Assembly: GCF_050624435.1 (NCBI RefSeq) | Contig: NC_134531.1 | Span: 256,074,812 to 256,138,811, forward strand | Source: Tenrec ecaudatus | Taxonomy: Eukaryota; Chordata; Mammalia; Afrosoricida; Tenrecidae | DNA: 64,000 bases | Direction: 5' to 3' | Shown: positions 44,540 through 55,549 of the stretch, one piece after another | Numbering within the stretch: the stretch's first letter is position 1 | Layout: each line of letters begins with the position of its first letter | Notes under the pieces: model-generated | What the model was told of the DNA's origin: nothing | The model's input: the letters and a program-made list of their open reading frames with translations, nothing else | Database searches by the model: none | Made by a program: the position numbers and the translations under genes

Positions 44540-45160
44540 TGTGACTGAGGAGGAGCTGACCTTTCAGAGTGGCGCAACCACGGTGACATAAGGCAGGCAA
44601 ATCCTGTAAGAGTGGGGCTTCCAGGATCTTCCTTCATTTGCTGATGAACCCTGACTGAAGATAAGGTGAAAATGCCGCAAAAGTCTGCTGGTCATTGGAA
44701 CTTGGAATGTGTGAATTATGAATCTAGGAAAATCAGAAGTTGTCAAAAATGAAACAGAAGGCATAAGATAGATATTGTAGATTGTAGTGAGCTGAATCAG
44801 AAAATCATGTGATTTAATATGACAGCAGTAGCGCAATCAAGAGGAATGGTGTGGCATTCCTTGTCAAAAAGGCCATTATAATACTTACTTGGCAGGGAGG
44901 TACCATGATTATGAAGGTGGTTTTCCCAGGGCGAGGCTGATCCATTGCACTCCGTATGTGCTGACCCCTGCGAATTCCCCAAATGTGGGAAACTCAACTG
45001 CAGAATTTGTGGTAGTGGGGGACCGCATTTGCGCTCTCCCCTGAAAAAGAAAAAAAAGAACAAATAAAGGTCAGTATAAACTCAGTCATGAAGTACATCG
45101 CTATCTGATAGAATTGCATCTATCTGTCTTCAAACAAAACCAATCTCTAATAATTAGATG
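44540..45160 (+). mobile_element. RTE-clade LINE 5' region with endonuclease remnant, split by U1
   Basis: Forward-strand RTE. 'attggaacttggaatgtgtg' followed by 'atgaatctaggaaaatcag' and 'gttgtcaaaaatgaaac' encodes the start of the APE-type endonuclease, readable as GTWNV, MNLGK and EVVKNE with stops between. After 'aggaatggtgtggcattcct' (RNGVAF) the copy is interrupted at 44881-45065 by a U1 retropseudogene and then resumes with 'tcatgaagtacatcgctatc'. 5' regions of RTE are rare in this window, where most copies are 3' ends. Confidence 0.65.
44881..45043 (+). pseudogene. RNU1 pseudogene: U1 snRNA retropseudogene
   Basis: A full-length U1 copy (163 bp; human U1 is 164) runs from ATACTTACTTGGCAGGG to the final TCCCCTG. 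All four stem-loop regions are recognisable ('ttttcccagggcgaggctga', 'ccaaatgtgggaaactcaac'), and the Sm site lies in 'taatttgtggtag'-like sequence, here 'gaatttgtggtag'. The 5' splice-site-pairing ACTTACCTG is ACTTACTTG here. An A-rich tail (45044-45060) and a 14-bp duplication (AAAGGCCATTATAA at 44868-44881, AAAGGTCAGTATAA at 45066-45079) mark LINE-mediated retroposition into an RTE copy. It has no snRNA promoter of its own. Confidence 0.95.
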
Positions 45161-45179
45161 GTAAGTGGGTGAGGGGGGT

Positions 45180-46185
45180 ATGGCGGTCGTAACAATGCGG
45201 ACAAGGAAAATCAAATGTTCAAAATCGTGATTGCGCAACCGCTTTAATATGTTAAACTATTTCACTGTACATTATGTAAACTTTATGTCTCTGAAAAAGT
45301 TAATATTTTAAAACATAAGAGCTAGGGTGGAGGGTATCTGTTGGATGCTGATTTTCCATCTTATTGAAATACCTTGAAGCAGTGACCAAAGATGTGACAG
45401 CCGAGCAGAGGCAACAGAGGGCCACAGGAGCTGCAACAGCAAAACCCAGAGCCAGACCACAGACTGGTGGGCTTGCTAAAGCGAACCGCCGCAGAGTTCC
45501 CTTAGGCAGGAAGATATCCTAAGGAATGGAGGGCTCCCGGCACTTATCTGAGTGAGCTCAGATTCCTGGGCCAGAGAACTCAAGCGGAGGACCTCCAAAA
45601 CAACTTTTGAAGATTTATTGCCGAGTGGTGTGCTGTTTGGGCATTTAGTGGTGGGCTTAAAGTTGCTTTGTAATATTGATGGAAAAGGACACATTCCCTG
45701 AGGTCATGGGGCTGGGAGACCAAGGACCAGAGCGTGACTTCCCTACAGGATTTACTGTGAAAGGTCTGCCCTGAACGAAGGAATCTGTCCTGGATATTTC
45801 TGATCATGCATTAGACACATGAACGGATTTAATAAACCTCATAATTGTGAGTGTTGTCTGTGAGTGTTTAGTGGCAGTGAAATGAATGTGCAATGCTGCA
45901 GAGAATAGAAAGTTCCACAGTAGGGATGGTTGGTGTCGGAACTGTCAAAGAAGAAAACAGCTGGAAGGCATATGTGATCCCTGCCTACTAGGACTCAGCC
46001 CAGGGCTGACTATGTGTTTGCTTAGCCTTTCCGCCTATGAAGTCAAGGGAGGTCAAAGGCTGCCTCCCCACAGTTTTTTTTAAAACAAATGAGATGCAGA
46101 AGGTTGAGCATAGGGCACATTTGGAAGAACATATTAGAAATCGATTTCAAACTGAATAACATATCCGTCAGACAGCAGTCTAAAC
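45180..46185. other. Unassigned; possible retroelement 45345-45875
   Basis: From about 45345 to 45875 the GC content rises. The stretch ends with 'gatttaataaacctcataa' (AATAAA) and 'ttgtgagtgttgtctgtgag', which looks like the 3' end or LTR of a retroelement I cannot name. No flanking duplication was found. Confidence 0.35.
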
Positions 46186-46189
46186 GAGC

Positions 46190-46405
46190 AGTAGTGAACA
46201 AACCATTGTCCACAGGCTAGACCAGGCCCTCTGCTAGTTTCGTAAGTAGTTTTGTTGGAACCCAGCCATGATCATTTGCTTAGCTTGCCAGTGGGTGCTT
46301 TGGGGACCCAAGCGGAGGAGATGAGTTAGCAACAGAGATCACATGCCTTCAAGGCCGAAAATAGTTACTATATGGATTTTACCGTGCTGACCCATCATCG
46401 AGCGA
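46190..46405. mobile_element. hAT-type MITE (MER group)
   Basis: The order 'gttttgttggaacccagcca', 'tgatcatttgcttagcttgc', 'caacagagatcacatgcctt' and 'aaaatagttactatatggat', ending 'gtgctgaccca', follows an ancient mammalian nonautonomous hAT element ('tttattggaacacagccacg..'). It is very old and shared by all placentals. I am not sure of the exact MER number. Confidence 0.65.
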
Positions 46406-46409
46406 TCAG

Positions 46410-48175
46410 GGGATAAGTCTAGGCTGTATAAATACATTTTGAGTATTCAGATATAGATTGCGTTTAAAGCTGTAAGACTGGACCATAATGACTTTAGGTA
46501 GGAAAGAGATTCAAGGACAGAGAGGCCATTAAATATATAGCTCACTGCCACCTCCATGCTTCAGATGCTGACTTATATTATTTTTCCAACCCTTATCAAA
46601 TGTACAGGACTCCTGGGTGGTGTTCACAGCTTAATAAAAAAGTGGAGAGTTCAGATACTCCATTATTCATCTTTTAAAACAAAACAAAGAAAAACCAGCA
46701 ACTGGATTCTGAACAATTGCCCTTCAAAGTCCTGCTGCACTGAGTGTTAGCCTAACAGACGTGAGGTCGTCAGGAGATTGCGTCACCCACATGGCACACT
46801 ATCTTTATGATCATCATGACTACTCTCTGTCTATAACAGCATTGGTCACTACCAGTTACTAAATATTACAGGTGCTTTTTTCATTTCAATCTTAGAGAAA
46901 CAGCCTATATACGTTTTCATACATTTTCCCATGTGAGTTTCAATACTATAAAAATATTTCACGAATAACTAATGACTAAACAATTGCTTAAAACACAAAA
47001 GAATGAATTTTCCATGTAGTACCCTGTCCCCCTCTTTTATGGACTATATACTAAAATTTCGTTATTTAAAATACAACTGATCCTGTCAATTTCAAATGTT
47101 GTGCATTTGCATTCTGTTGTATAGCAATGTGCATGTATACTTCTTTCTTCCCTTGATGACAGGGATAAGACCTAGAATAGAACAGTATGCTCTATATTTA
47201 CATAGAGGCTTCTCATTGTACAAATTCATAGTGGTTTGAAGACAAAAAGAATATATTCAAGGAACTTACAGCTGGAAAACTGAAGACACCTTTTTAGACT
47301 GACCTTCTGGAAGTTATTTCCTATCTCACATGGGTGAACTTGTTAAATGAGGAGGCTGATCGCAGCCTCTACTACCAACCACAAACTACAAAAGTACCAG
47401 GGTGCTTCAGTAAAATGTTCAACATTAAAAAAAACAACCTTTACATTCCTGCCAAAGCCTACTTTATTTGGGTTATTTTTTATATTGTATATTTTATTAA
47501 AATTCATATCACATTTTTTCAAATCTGAATATAATTTTAGAGAAATATTACAAATAGAAATAACTTCCAGATAAGACAATTTCTTATCTAAAGATTTAAA
47601 ATAATAAGAGACTGTGTATTATACAATCTCACTGTTCCCGTTATTTCACTGGGAGTTTATGATGGAAAAAAGAAAATTGTCTTCTGTCCATATGATGGTA
47701 GAGCTAGAATTTAGTAAATAATTTGTGTAGCATCTAAGTCCTCTAATAGGTGACAGTTATGATAATAAATTCTACAGACATGTATTGGGTCAAGAACATA
47801 TTTGGAGACTGTTTTCACTAACGCAAAGCATGAAGGAACTTATAAAATATAAAATCTTTGTTGATATGCTATTGTACAACTACATTTTTGTTTTCTCTAT
47901 GCACAACTATAATTATTAAGGAGTTCTTAGAGGTGATAAGGTAGCATATAGGTAGAAGCTATAGTCAATACAAATAAATTCAAATAAGAATTTTTGCAGG
48001 ATTAGGTCAAGGTTTTAGGCTTTAAAATACTATTTTCATAATATTACTCCAGTAATAAATAACTTAGTACTGAGATTAATTTATGATTTGCATAATTAAA
48101 CTTGGGTATATATATATTCACTCATAATATATTAGGATATATTTAAAATCACTGTAGAAATATACAGCTACAAAT
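46410..48175. other. AT-rich DNA, nothing recognised
   Basis: No supported gene. A weak SINE-like trace lies near 46605-46700. The overlapping frames at 47334-47579 lack domains. Confidence 0.5.
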
Positions 48176-48182
48176 CACCATT

Positions 48183-48689
48183 TGTGGTTGCCCGGGTTGA
48201 CTAGGAAAATAATCCAGTGGCATTCATAAGAGTATAAGAAAGAGCTTTATATACAAGAGCAATTGAGTGTTGAGAAAACATCCCAGCCCAGTCCAGATTA
48301 CATCTATACGTCCAATATTATCCATATGTCAATACTAGTCCATAAATTCATCTTCAGAATCACACAGCCATGCAATGATACCGAATGCAGAAAATCACAG
48401 ACCTGTGGGTGGGAAGTCTTGTGGATCCAGTGGCGGTAGAAGCCTCTCCGTCCTGGAATGGGTCTCATCATGGCTCCTTCAGGTCCAGGGCTCTGCTTGC
48501 ATCAGTGTATCTCCATGTGACTTCTCCTCAGTAATGTCTCTCAAGGAGTGAGTGTGTTGTCCCACTCCAACGAGTTAGTTATTTCCTTATCACTCCAAAT
48601 GAGGTCAAAAAGCTGTGGCCTGATTGACTAGCTAACCTTCATCCCTTCACTCTTGTCTCAAATAGACAATAGATTCTGTAACTACCACA
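48183..48689 (-). mobile_element. Solo LTR, ERVL-type (MLT2-like), subtype 2
   Basis: A 507-bp LTR with TG..CA ends and a perfect 5-bp duplication 'ccatt' (48178-48182 and 48690-48694). It matches 27484-27955. No internal viral sequence is present. Confidence 0.85.
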
Positions 48690-48729
48690 CCATTGGAAGG
48701 CTGGTTGTACAATAATTAAGGACAAGACT

Positions 48730-48925
48730 TCCCTGGGGATGTAGTGGTTACATATTGGACTACTAACGGTGAGGTTAGCAAGTTGAAAACATTAGTCCCT
48801 CCTCAGGGGAAAGATGAGCCATTCACTTCCATAAAGAATCACAGTCTCAGAAACGCAGAGGGGCAGTTATGCCCTGCCCTACAAGGTCACTGTGAGTCAG
48901 AATTGGTTCTGTGGCAGTGAGTTTG
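48730..48925 (+). repeat. AfroSINE, full length
   Basis: Complete order: 'tccctggggatgtagtggtt', 'cctcaggggaaagatgagcc', 'tcacagtctcagaaacgcag', 'aggggcagttatgccctgcc', 'tcactgtgagtcagaattgg' and 'gtggcagtgagtttgcc'. It is one of the best-preserved copies. Confidence 0.8.
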
Positions 48926-49014
48926 CCTTCCGAGAGAGCTTGCTGAAAGATAGACTGTTAAAAACCCACTCCGGAATCGTAGAGAAGGAAGACATTGACA
49001 TCATTTTTGTAAAA

Positions 49015-49078
49015 ATTATGGCTAAGAACCTTCTATGGGGCAGTTCTACTCTGCCGCACGGGGTCTCCAGGAGACAAA
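49015..49078 (+). repeat. AfroSINE fragment
   Basis: 'ttctatggggcagttctact' is followed by 'ctgccgcacggggtctcc'. Only the central 3' module remains. Confidence 0.55.
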
Positions 49079-49679
49079 GTCAGCTTCATCACATCCAGCA
49101 GCAAATTTTTACTGTTCTTTTATTAAATTGGGCCTTTTCCGTTTTTATTTATGATAAGTAAATATGTGTGAGGTTAAATAAAAAAGCATTACTCCTAGGG
49201 TTCCTCTTTGTATGTATTCTGGTTTATTCCAAATCAAACATGTTTAATCACATCTCTGTGATCAGTAGTGGGTGGTTGTACTTAGGTTCTGGCATTAAAA
49301 CTGTTGTCTTAATCTTGCCTTCCAAAAGAGTTGAATCAGAACAGTGATATCAAAGGTCACCACTACTGGGCCAGTTATATTTAAGACTGAGCAGTCACCA
49401 AAGAAATGTATGGGAGCTACCTGATTTTGTGTGTTTGTTTTTAATCTAAAGGCGTAATCTTGAGGGATTTTCTCAATGAACACCAAATGATAATAAGGAT
49501 TTAATATGAAGAAGTTTTAAGAAAACGGAAAGCAGCTTCAGTGAGGACAAAGGCCAGGAATGTTGCACAGAGGAATTCTTTAACCCATCACAGCAATGCA
49601 CCTGCTCATTCTTTGAGAATAGAAGTGCTTATCCTATAAGAATGTCATTTGAATGCAGTATTAAACTGGGTTTTCTAGA

Positions 49680-49768
49680 GAAGTTATATATATACATATC
49701 ATATACATACACACACATATATATACACACATACATATGTATACATACCTACATACATATATGAACTT
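49680..49768. repeat. TA/CA simple repeat inside LTR
   Basis: Mixed (TA)n, (CA)n and (CATA)n units. Confidence 0.8.
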
Positions 49769-50125
49769 AATCAAATATCTGCATTTCAGATAGTAGTCCA
49801 CTGGCACTCCCAGGATTGGCAGACAATATGCCAGCCTGTGGGCTTAAGTTCAAGAACTAGAGGTCATTGAGCTAGAAATAGTATCCAGACCCAGCAAACA
49901 AAAAAAAAACCCAAAAAACAAAAACAAGCTTTTCAAAAGCATCTATTTATACTGGCAACAAGTCACAGTCCAAGGAAACTTCCTTTTAATTGGCTGCATC
50001 AGGGCTCTGACCCGAGCAAGGACCCTGCATCCTAATTTCTTAAAATATATTGCTTAATTTATAGCAGGTTCCTTTATACAATGGATTACATTGCATTAAG
50101 TCACATCATGGGGAATTACTAGCTC

Positions 50126-50290
50126 TGGCATTGTAGCCGTTATGACTTAGGCTGCCATCCACATGGTCAGCAGTTCAAACCTTCAGCAGCTCCACAGGAG
50201 AAAGACTGGGCTTTCTGCTCTCATAAACAGAGTCTCAGAAACACAGAGGGTTGCTGTGAGTCATTGGCTTGAGGGCAGAAATTTGTTTTT
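50126..50290 (+). repeat. AfroSINE inside an LTR
   Basis: Head 'ggcattgtagccgttatgac', then 'ggtcagcagttcaaaccttc', 'gcagctccacaggagaaaga', 'cagagtctcagaaacacaga' and 'gggttgctgtgagtcattgg'. Confidence 0.7.
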
Positions 50291-50429
50291 AACTCACAAA
50301 CTACTGAGAGTTGTCACCTAGCGAAGTTGACACGATTTAATATCACAGGCACCATGCCCTATTTCTCCTATACACCAAACCTTGCCCCTTCAGACTTCAT
50401 TGTGTTGCACAAACTCAAATAACCTAAAA

Positions 50430-51245
50430 AGGAATATGAGTTAAGACCCTCTAGAATACAAAAACTGCCATCTTGATATAATGTGAATCAAGGAAAACAG
50501 AAATCTTTAGAAAAGCTTAGAAAAATAGAAACATCAATTAGGAACTGTATAGAAGTAATGGAAGATATATAGAGAAATAACCTCATTTTAGTATTTATTT
50601 TGTTGAATGCACGTTGCTAGGATCTTTAAAACTTTTTATTTATCTTGCTATTCTCTTTAAGAGGCTCTTAAACAATCACAAATTATTGCTTATAAAACTA
50701 TACAAAAGTTAATATGAAAATAAAACCGCACATATGACATGTTATTCCTAGTCTTTTATGTGTTGTTGCATAAGTTTGGCAAGGTTAATGATAATTTATC
50801 ATAAAAGAATTATAGATCATATAGAGTCTCTGACAGTTTATAACACAATAATTATAATGAAACTGAAAAGTGATTCACCAAAATATGTTAATAATGATTG
50901 GACTAGGATATTGAGATTATTTACCATGACTTTTAAAAGATATATATTCAATTGTTTGTGTCCAACTTCATGCTACTAATTAAATTTTACAAATTATTCT
51001 CAAAATTTGTTAAACCATATCTTAAAATTAAAAGAATAAAAGTTTAAATTAGGAGGGGAATCTATTTAGTAGTATGTTTCTCTTATGTGAATAATTATTT
51101 TCATGATTTCCATCTTAGAAATATCTACAAAGATTACTTATAAAATAAACACATTGATATAGATAGCACAGGTAAGAGATAGAGTACTATTAATAGCATT
51201 TTATTTACAGTGTCTTGTGAAGAACCTAACTTTATTTTTTATTAA
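50430..51245. other. AT-rich DNA, nothing recognised
   Basis: No supported gene, RNA or repeat. Confidence 0.55.
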
Positions 51246-51249
51246 ATCT

Positions 51250-51580
51250 TTAAAAAAACTTTAAATCATTTTATTGGGGTTCATACAATGCTTATCACAA
51301 TCCATACATCAATTGAATCAGACATGTTTGTACATATGTTGCCCTCATTCTTTTCTAGACATTCACTTTCTATTGAGCCCTTGGTATCAGCTCTTCCCCC
51401 AACTCCATAACCCCCGACAGATGGTACATTGTTATTATTTTCATCTCTTAAACTCACCGCTGTCTCCCTTCCCCCATGTTTTCTGTGTTCTTCTCCCTGT
51501 AGAGGGGTGTATGGTTATGCGTAGATCATTGTGATCGGTTCCCCCTTTCTCCCTTCCTCTATACCTCTTTCACATATTTG
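51250..51580 (-). mobile_element. L1 3' UTR fragment
   Basis: Antisense L1 3' end: 'attttattggggttcataca', 'atgcttatcacaatccatac', 'tctattgagcccttggtatc' and 'gtgatcggttccccctttct'. It has a single 3' end, is 5'-truncated and diverged. Confidence 0.8.
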
Positions 51581-51584
51581 TTAA

Positions 51585-52175
51585 GTCTTTATTAATTAAC
51601 TATTCATAATTCATACATGATAAACATTTTAATAAACACATATACTATAGGTAAGTCTACATATCCTTTCCAATATGTGTACCCTAAACTTAGCAACTGG
51701 CCTTAATTTTAAAACTGTATATTGAATATTACATAAATAAATGTTAGGGAAATTGCAGCAAAATATTTTTAATATTCTACCGAAAATGAGCCATATAAAC
51801 AAAATTAACATATCTAAACCACTCTTAGATATATATTTTCTTAATTTTGTCAGTGTAAGTTTGGATGATCTAAATGTAAAGTTGGCAATGCCACATGATG
51901 AACCTTAGTAGTTAGATTTGCTATTTAACTTAACTTAATTCTGCTATTGTTATTTAAATTTTATGAGATGTTGATACATTATCCATTATCCATTTTAACA
52001 TCATTTTATCCATAAAAGATGGATAAAGGACCTATCCATCTTTTCAATGACTTCAGAGTTCATAAGATAATCTTATGTGGAAAATAATTACACACACAAA
52101 CACACTTATATGGGACAAAATATTTTGCCAAATATGTGAATTCTAATGTTATCTCCCATTTTGTTCCTTAAAAAA
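51585..52175. other. AT-rich DNA with one perfect hairpin
   Basis: No gene or repeat family. A 12-bp perfect inverted repeat lies at 52014-52025 and 52033-52044 with a 7-bp spacer. Confidence 0.5.
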
Positions 52176-52177
52176 TA

Positions 52178-52262
52178 TTGGTGGCACAATGGGTTAGGTG
52201 TTGGGCTATGAACTGAAATGCAGGTGGTTCTCTCACCAGTCATACTGGGGGAGAAAGAGTAC
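52178..52262 (+). repeat. AfroSINE 5' head
   Basis: 'attggtggcacaatgggtta' is followed by 'ggtgttgggctatgaactga' and 'catactgggggagaaagag', ending in a CT/CA simple repeat at 52262-52284. Confidence 0.65.
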
Positions 52263-52289
52263 TCTCTCTCACACACACACACTAATGTA

Positions 52290-53165
52290 GGAGAAAGGGG
52301 TGGGGGAACCTTATGAAGATATTTCACTAAAGAAAGTAATCAAATGGTCAGTAGGTATTTGTAAATGGAGTTAAATTAATTTATAACCAAGGAAATACAA
52401 CTTAAAAAATTTGAATGCCATTGACTAATTTAACAGAGTGACCTAAACTAAAAGAGATGATGTAGTGGATGTCAAAGTTGCTGCCAAGATCTGTTCTAGA
52501 AGTATAAAATTCTCCAAAAATTCTCAGCCACCTATTCCAATCGTACAAAAAACATCTTATGAAATTTGTTCCCCTAGTTTAGGGGTTTAGGATCATGGTT
52601 TCAGAGAACATCCCAATAAATAGCCCGATGATGCTCTTGGTGCTCATGCTCTACCTCTTGTACAGTTGCACAGTACTTGTGGTCTTCAAAGCTTATAGCA
52701 CCCATCCAAGATGCAGCAGTGGGGCTTATGCAATACCTGGAGCAATAGTGGGGGAAGGAGAGACAGGACTGGGTGGGGAGAACAAAATGTGTGGCTATTT
52801 GCAGATATGAACAACAGTCTCCTTGGTCATAAAGGTAGACAAATAGGAGGTTCCCTGTTTACCCTTAGTGAACAATTGATCAATGATCCTATGGATGAAT
52901 TCTGATCAAAAAGGGCAAACTGCAGAACAGAATATCAAACTGGCATTGACTCTAGATTTTCTGTGACCACAGATGTTGAATGAGCCCTTAAAATGATTGT
53001 CTGGGATCAGCTTTCAACCATAAATCAAATAGGTCCCCCTAAGTCCTCTTAAATCACAAATGTTTACCTTAATAGTTACAGAAAATCTGCCTTGAGTAGG
53101 AACAACAGTAATCTGAAAGATTAGACAAGAGATTTATGAAGCAGAAAGCTTAGGTTGACAATATG
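52290..53165. other. Unassigned DNA
   Basis: No gene or repeat family recognised. 52590-53165 has higher complexity than the surroundings and adjoins the exon-like segment below. Confidence 0.45.
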
Positions 53166-53169
53166 CACA

Positions 53170-53387
53170 TCATAACCAGTTGAAAACGAAGCATGACGAC
53201 ATGAATCCTCCAGCCCAGTTCAAAACTTTCAGAGTCATCTGTCTCATTTCCAGAGTTTTTAGCCCAATCACTTGTTCTTCCTGACCAAAGGCCCCAGTGC
53301 TTTTGCTAGCGTAGCACGTGTTTACATCTTCAGGGTGCTGGTCCTTCTGTATGGGATAGGTTTCGTATCCTAATATAAGGGCAAACT
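53170..53387 (-). other. Exon-like segment of unknown identity
   Basis: On the minus strand a pyrimidine-rich run ending 'gcatacctaacag' (53400-53388) forms a good 3' splice site. From 53387 one frame stays open for 72 codons to a TGA at 53172-53170. The translation includes GYETYPIQKDQHPEDVNTCY, then ASKSTGAFGQEEQ, which reads like a cytoplasmic-tail sequence. I do not recognise a family. It could be the last exon of a host gene, an exon of a decayed gene, or chance; 72 open codons are not rare. Confidence 0.2.
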
Positions 53388-53399
53388 CTGTTAGGTATG

Positions 53400-54078
53400 C
53401 AAAAAATATGAGAAAAATAGTAATGATGATGATGATTTGAAGAAAGGTGATGAAAAGCTGTAAAAGACTATTTACCTATCTAAAGTGAAGTGGGAATTCT
53501 CAGAAATCTCTTTGGCAAAACCAAAATGAGACTCTTATTTCCGGGGGTTGAAGCACACCAAACTCTAGAGTCAAGGCAATGGCTTACCTAGACAACTACC
53601 AGAATCTAGAGGAAGTTGAATTCTCTCTCTCAGTTGGCTCTGGGGTGCCAAATACAAGGTCCTAATTGGGAAAGAGTGGAGCCATTAAATACAAAATGGG
53701 GCACATGAGCTGAAATAGTCAAAGACCACAAATGCCAAGCCTTCCCCAAACCTTAAAGCATACTACATAGTCAATTTTGTCTAAATAAATCCGTGTTTTC
53801 TATGAGCTCAGAGATGAAGCAGAGCTCTCTTTTGTATCACAGACTACAACATTTCACCATTTGCACCAATGTTTGGCCTGTATGCAGGACAAATAACTAG
53901 AATTATTAACCGAGTAGAAATGAGTAAGCTATTCAAAGAGAAGAAAGGGTCTATGCCATAGCTTAGAAAAAGGATTTAGCTTAAAAATATCTACAGTGGC
54001 CAGAAAAGTATGCTGGGGACAATTTCTTTTTTTATTTAAATGGGAGCTATTATAGTTATTGAAACAATGCATATTTCA
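53400..54078. other. Unassigned DNA
   Basis: No supported feature beyond a short (gat)n run near 53424-53441. Confidence 0.5.
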
Positions 54079-54079
54079 A

Positions 54080-55400
54080 CTAGATCAAAGATAATTGTAT
54101 AAATGCTACCACCATCATTTATTTTCTTCTTGAACTCTTTGATATCAGCTCCCCTTTGTCCTTTCCCTCCCCCACCCTACCCCCCAGGAACTCTTATTAT
54201 ATTCTTTATTATTATTAATAATATTATTTGCCATACCTACACCATACGATGTATCTACTCACCTGAAATTCTGTTATTTGTTTCCCTCTAGTAGGGTTAT
54301 AGCAATGATGACTGAGATCAGTCGTCATTGCTATCAGCTGCCCCTTCCCCCAATTACCCCATTCTCTTTATGTACATTCAGTGAATCATTACTCCTATTA
54401 CTGTTTCTGAAGTGTTATCTATCTTGGCTCTCATTCATTGAGCACTCCTCATTGTACAAATGAACATAACAAGGTTAATGGGGTCAAATAAAGACCATAA
54501 TAGTAAAGGGAGGAAATATTAACAACTAGAGGATAGTGATGTGGTTCTTCAGTGTTATACTGTTCCCCAGATTTATCCTCCCTTCCATCTGACCCTTCTA
54601 TGAGGGACTGCCCAAGTATCTTACAGGTGGGTTTTGAGTCTTCACTTTTGCCACTCTCCTTCATGTTGTTTCTATTACTTGTTTTTAAACTTCTGATAAC
54701 TATCCCTGTATATACCTCGTTATCACACAGGTTAGTGTGCTTCTCCCATGCAGGCTTTATTGCTTTACACTACTGGATGGTCGCTTGTTTCACTCCACAT
54801 CTTCACGAGCCCAGATGCTATAGCTTTTGATAGCAGGGAACCATCAGTTTTCTTTACCACATTTGCTATGCACCCCTTTTGTCTTCAGCAACCGTGTTAG
54901 GAAGGTGAGTATCATATAGTGCCACATTATTAGAACGAATTGTTCTCATACAGAGGTAAGATTTAAGCAGAGGTCCAAGGTCCATCTGCTTACTGTTGAA
55001 TATATATATATATATATGCACACACATACATATATATGTATGGATAAATACACATATCTTCATATAGTTACACATTTACGTGTATGCATATCTATACATG
55101 CATATATGTATAAACACATGCATACATCTGTACATACATATTTATACCTATATATAATTGTTATTTTCTTCTTCTTTCCTCCTTTTCTGTTTTCTTTCCT
55201 CCCACCCACTATCATGTTTACCAATGATTCACCTGTCAGTAATCCCTCTCAGATACATGTCAATTGATTGAACATGACCAGGAATGCTGCACCCTCCTCA
55301 CCATCAATTTTGGAAATCCTGTTATTTCCCTATCCTGTCGCTATTGCCTCACCACTCCCCTCCCTCTGCCTCCTCCCCTCCCACACCCTCATTTTAGACT
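54080..55400 (-). mobile_element. L1 3' UTR fragment, 1.3 kb, old
   Basis: Antisense L1 3' UTR. Shared blocks include 'ttgatatcagctcccctttg', 'ccatctgacccttctatgag', 'cacaggttagtgtgcttctc', 'ttttgatagcagggaaccat' and 'cagaggtccaaggtccatct'. Only one unit of the 247-bp repeat can be made out, so this copy may predate the duplication or have lost a unit. Diverged. Confidence 0.75.
54999..55160. repeat. TA/CATA simple repeats
   Basis: A (TA)n run is followed by imperfect catata/cacata units inside the L1 relic. Confidence 0.8.
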
Positions 55401-55404
55401 GCAG

Positions 55405-55548
55405 TCCATCCACATGGACCAATTCTTAACCACCAGCAGCTCTGTGGGAGGTAAACTGGGCTTTCCACTCCTGTAAACAGTTACAGTCTCAGAAACCCAC
55501 AGGGGACCACTACACGTCAGCATTGAATTGATGGAAGTGAGTTTCTAG
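55405..55548 (+). repeat. AfroSINE 3' two-thirds
   Basis: 'caccagcagctctgtgggag', 'taaactgggctttccactcc', 'gttacagtctcagaaaccca' and the end 'attgatggaagtgagtttc'. Confidence 0.75.
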
Positions 55549-55549
55549 T

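Larger units (their letters stand above)
49657..50347 (-). mobile_element. ERVL-type LTR (MLT2-like), subtype 3, carrying an AfroSINE
   Basis: On the minus strand it begins TGTGATATTAAATCGTGTC, close to MLT2 starts, and ends near 'ttctctag..taata'. It sits inside a mariner fossil and is itself entered by an AfroSINE at 50126-50290. No clear 5-bp duplication remains. It is relatively old. Confidence 0.7.
49190..50425 (+). pseudogene. Mariner transposase fossil 2, split by an LTR
   Basis: Parallel to fossil 1. The left part (49190-49656) carries HHSNAPAHS near 49587, the mariner HHDNAPAH block. The right part (50348-50425) carries PNLAPSDF near 50380, the YSPDLAPSDF block. An ERVL-type LTR (49657-50347) separates them. 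The upstream part shares 'tggtttattccaaa', 'aaacatgttt' and 'cagtagtgggtggt' with fossil 1. The transposase is dead. Confidence 0.75.
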
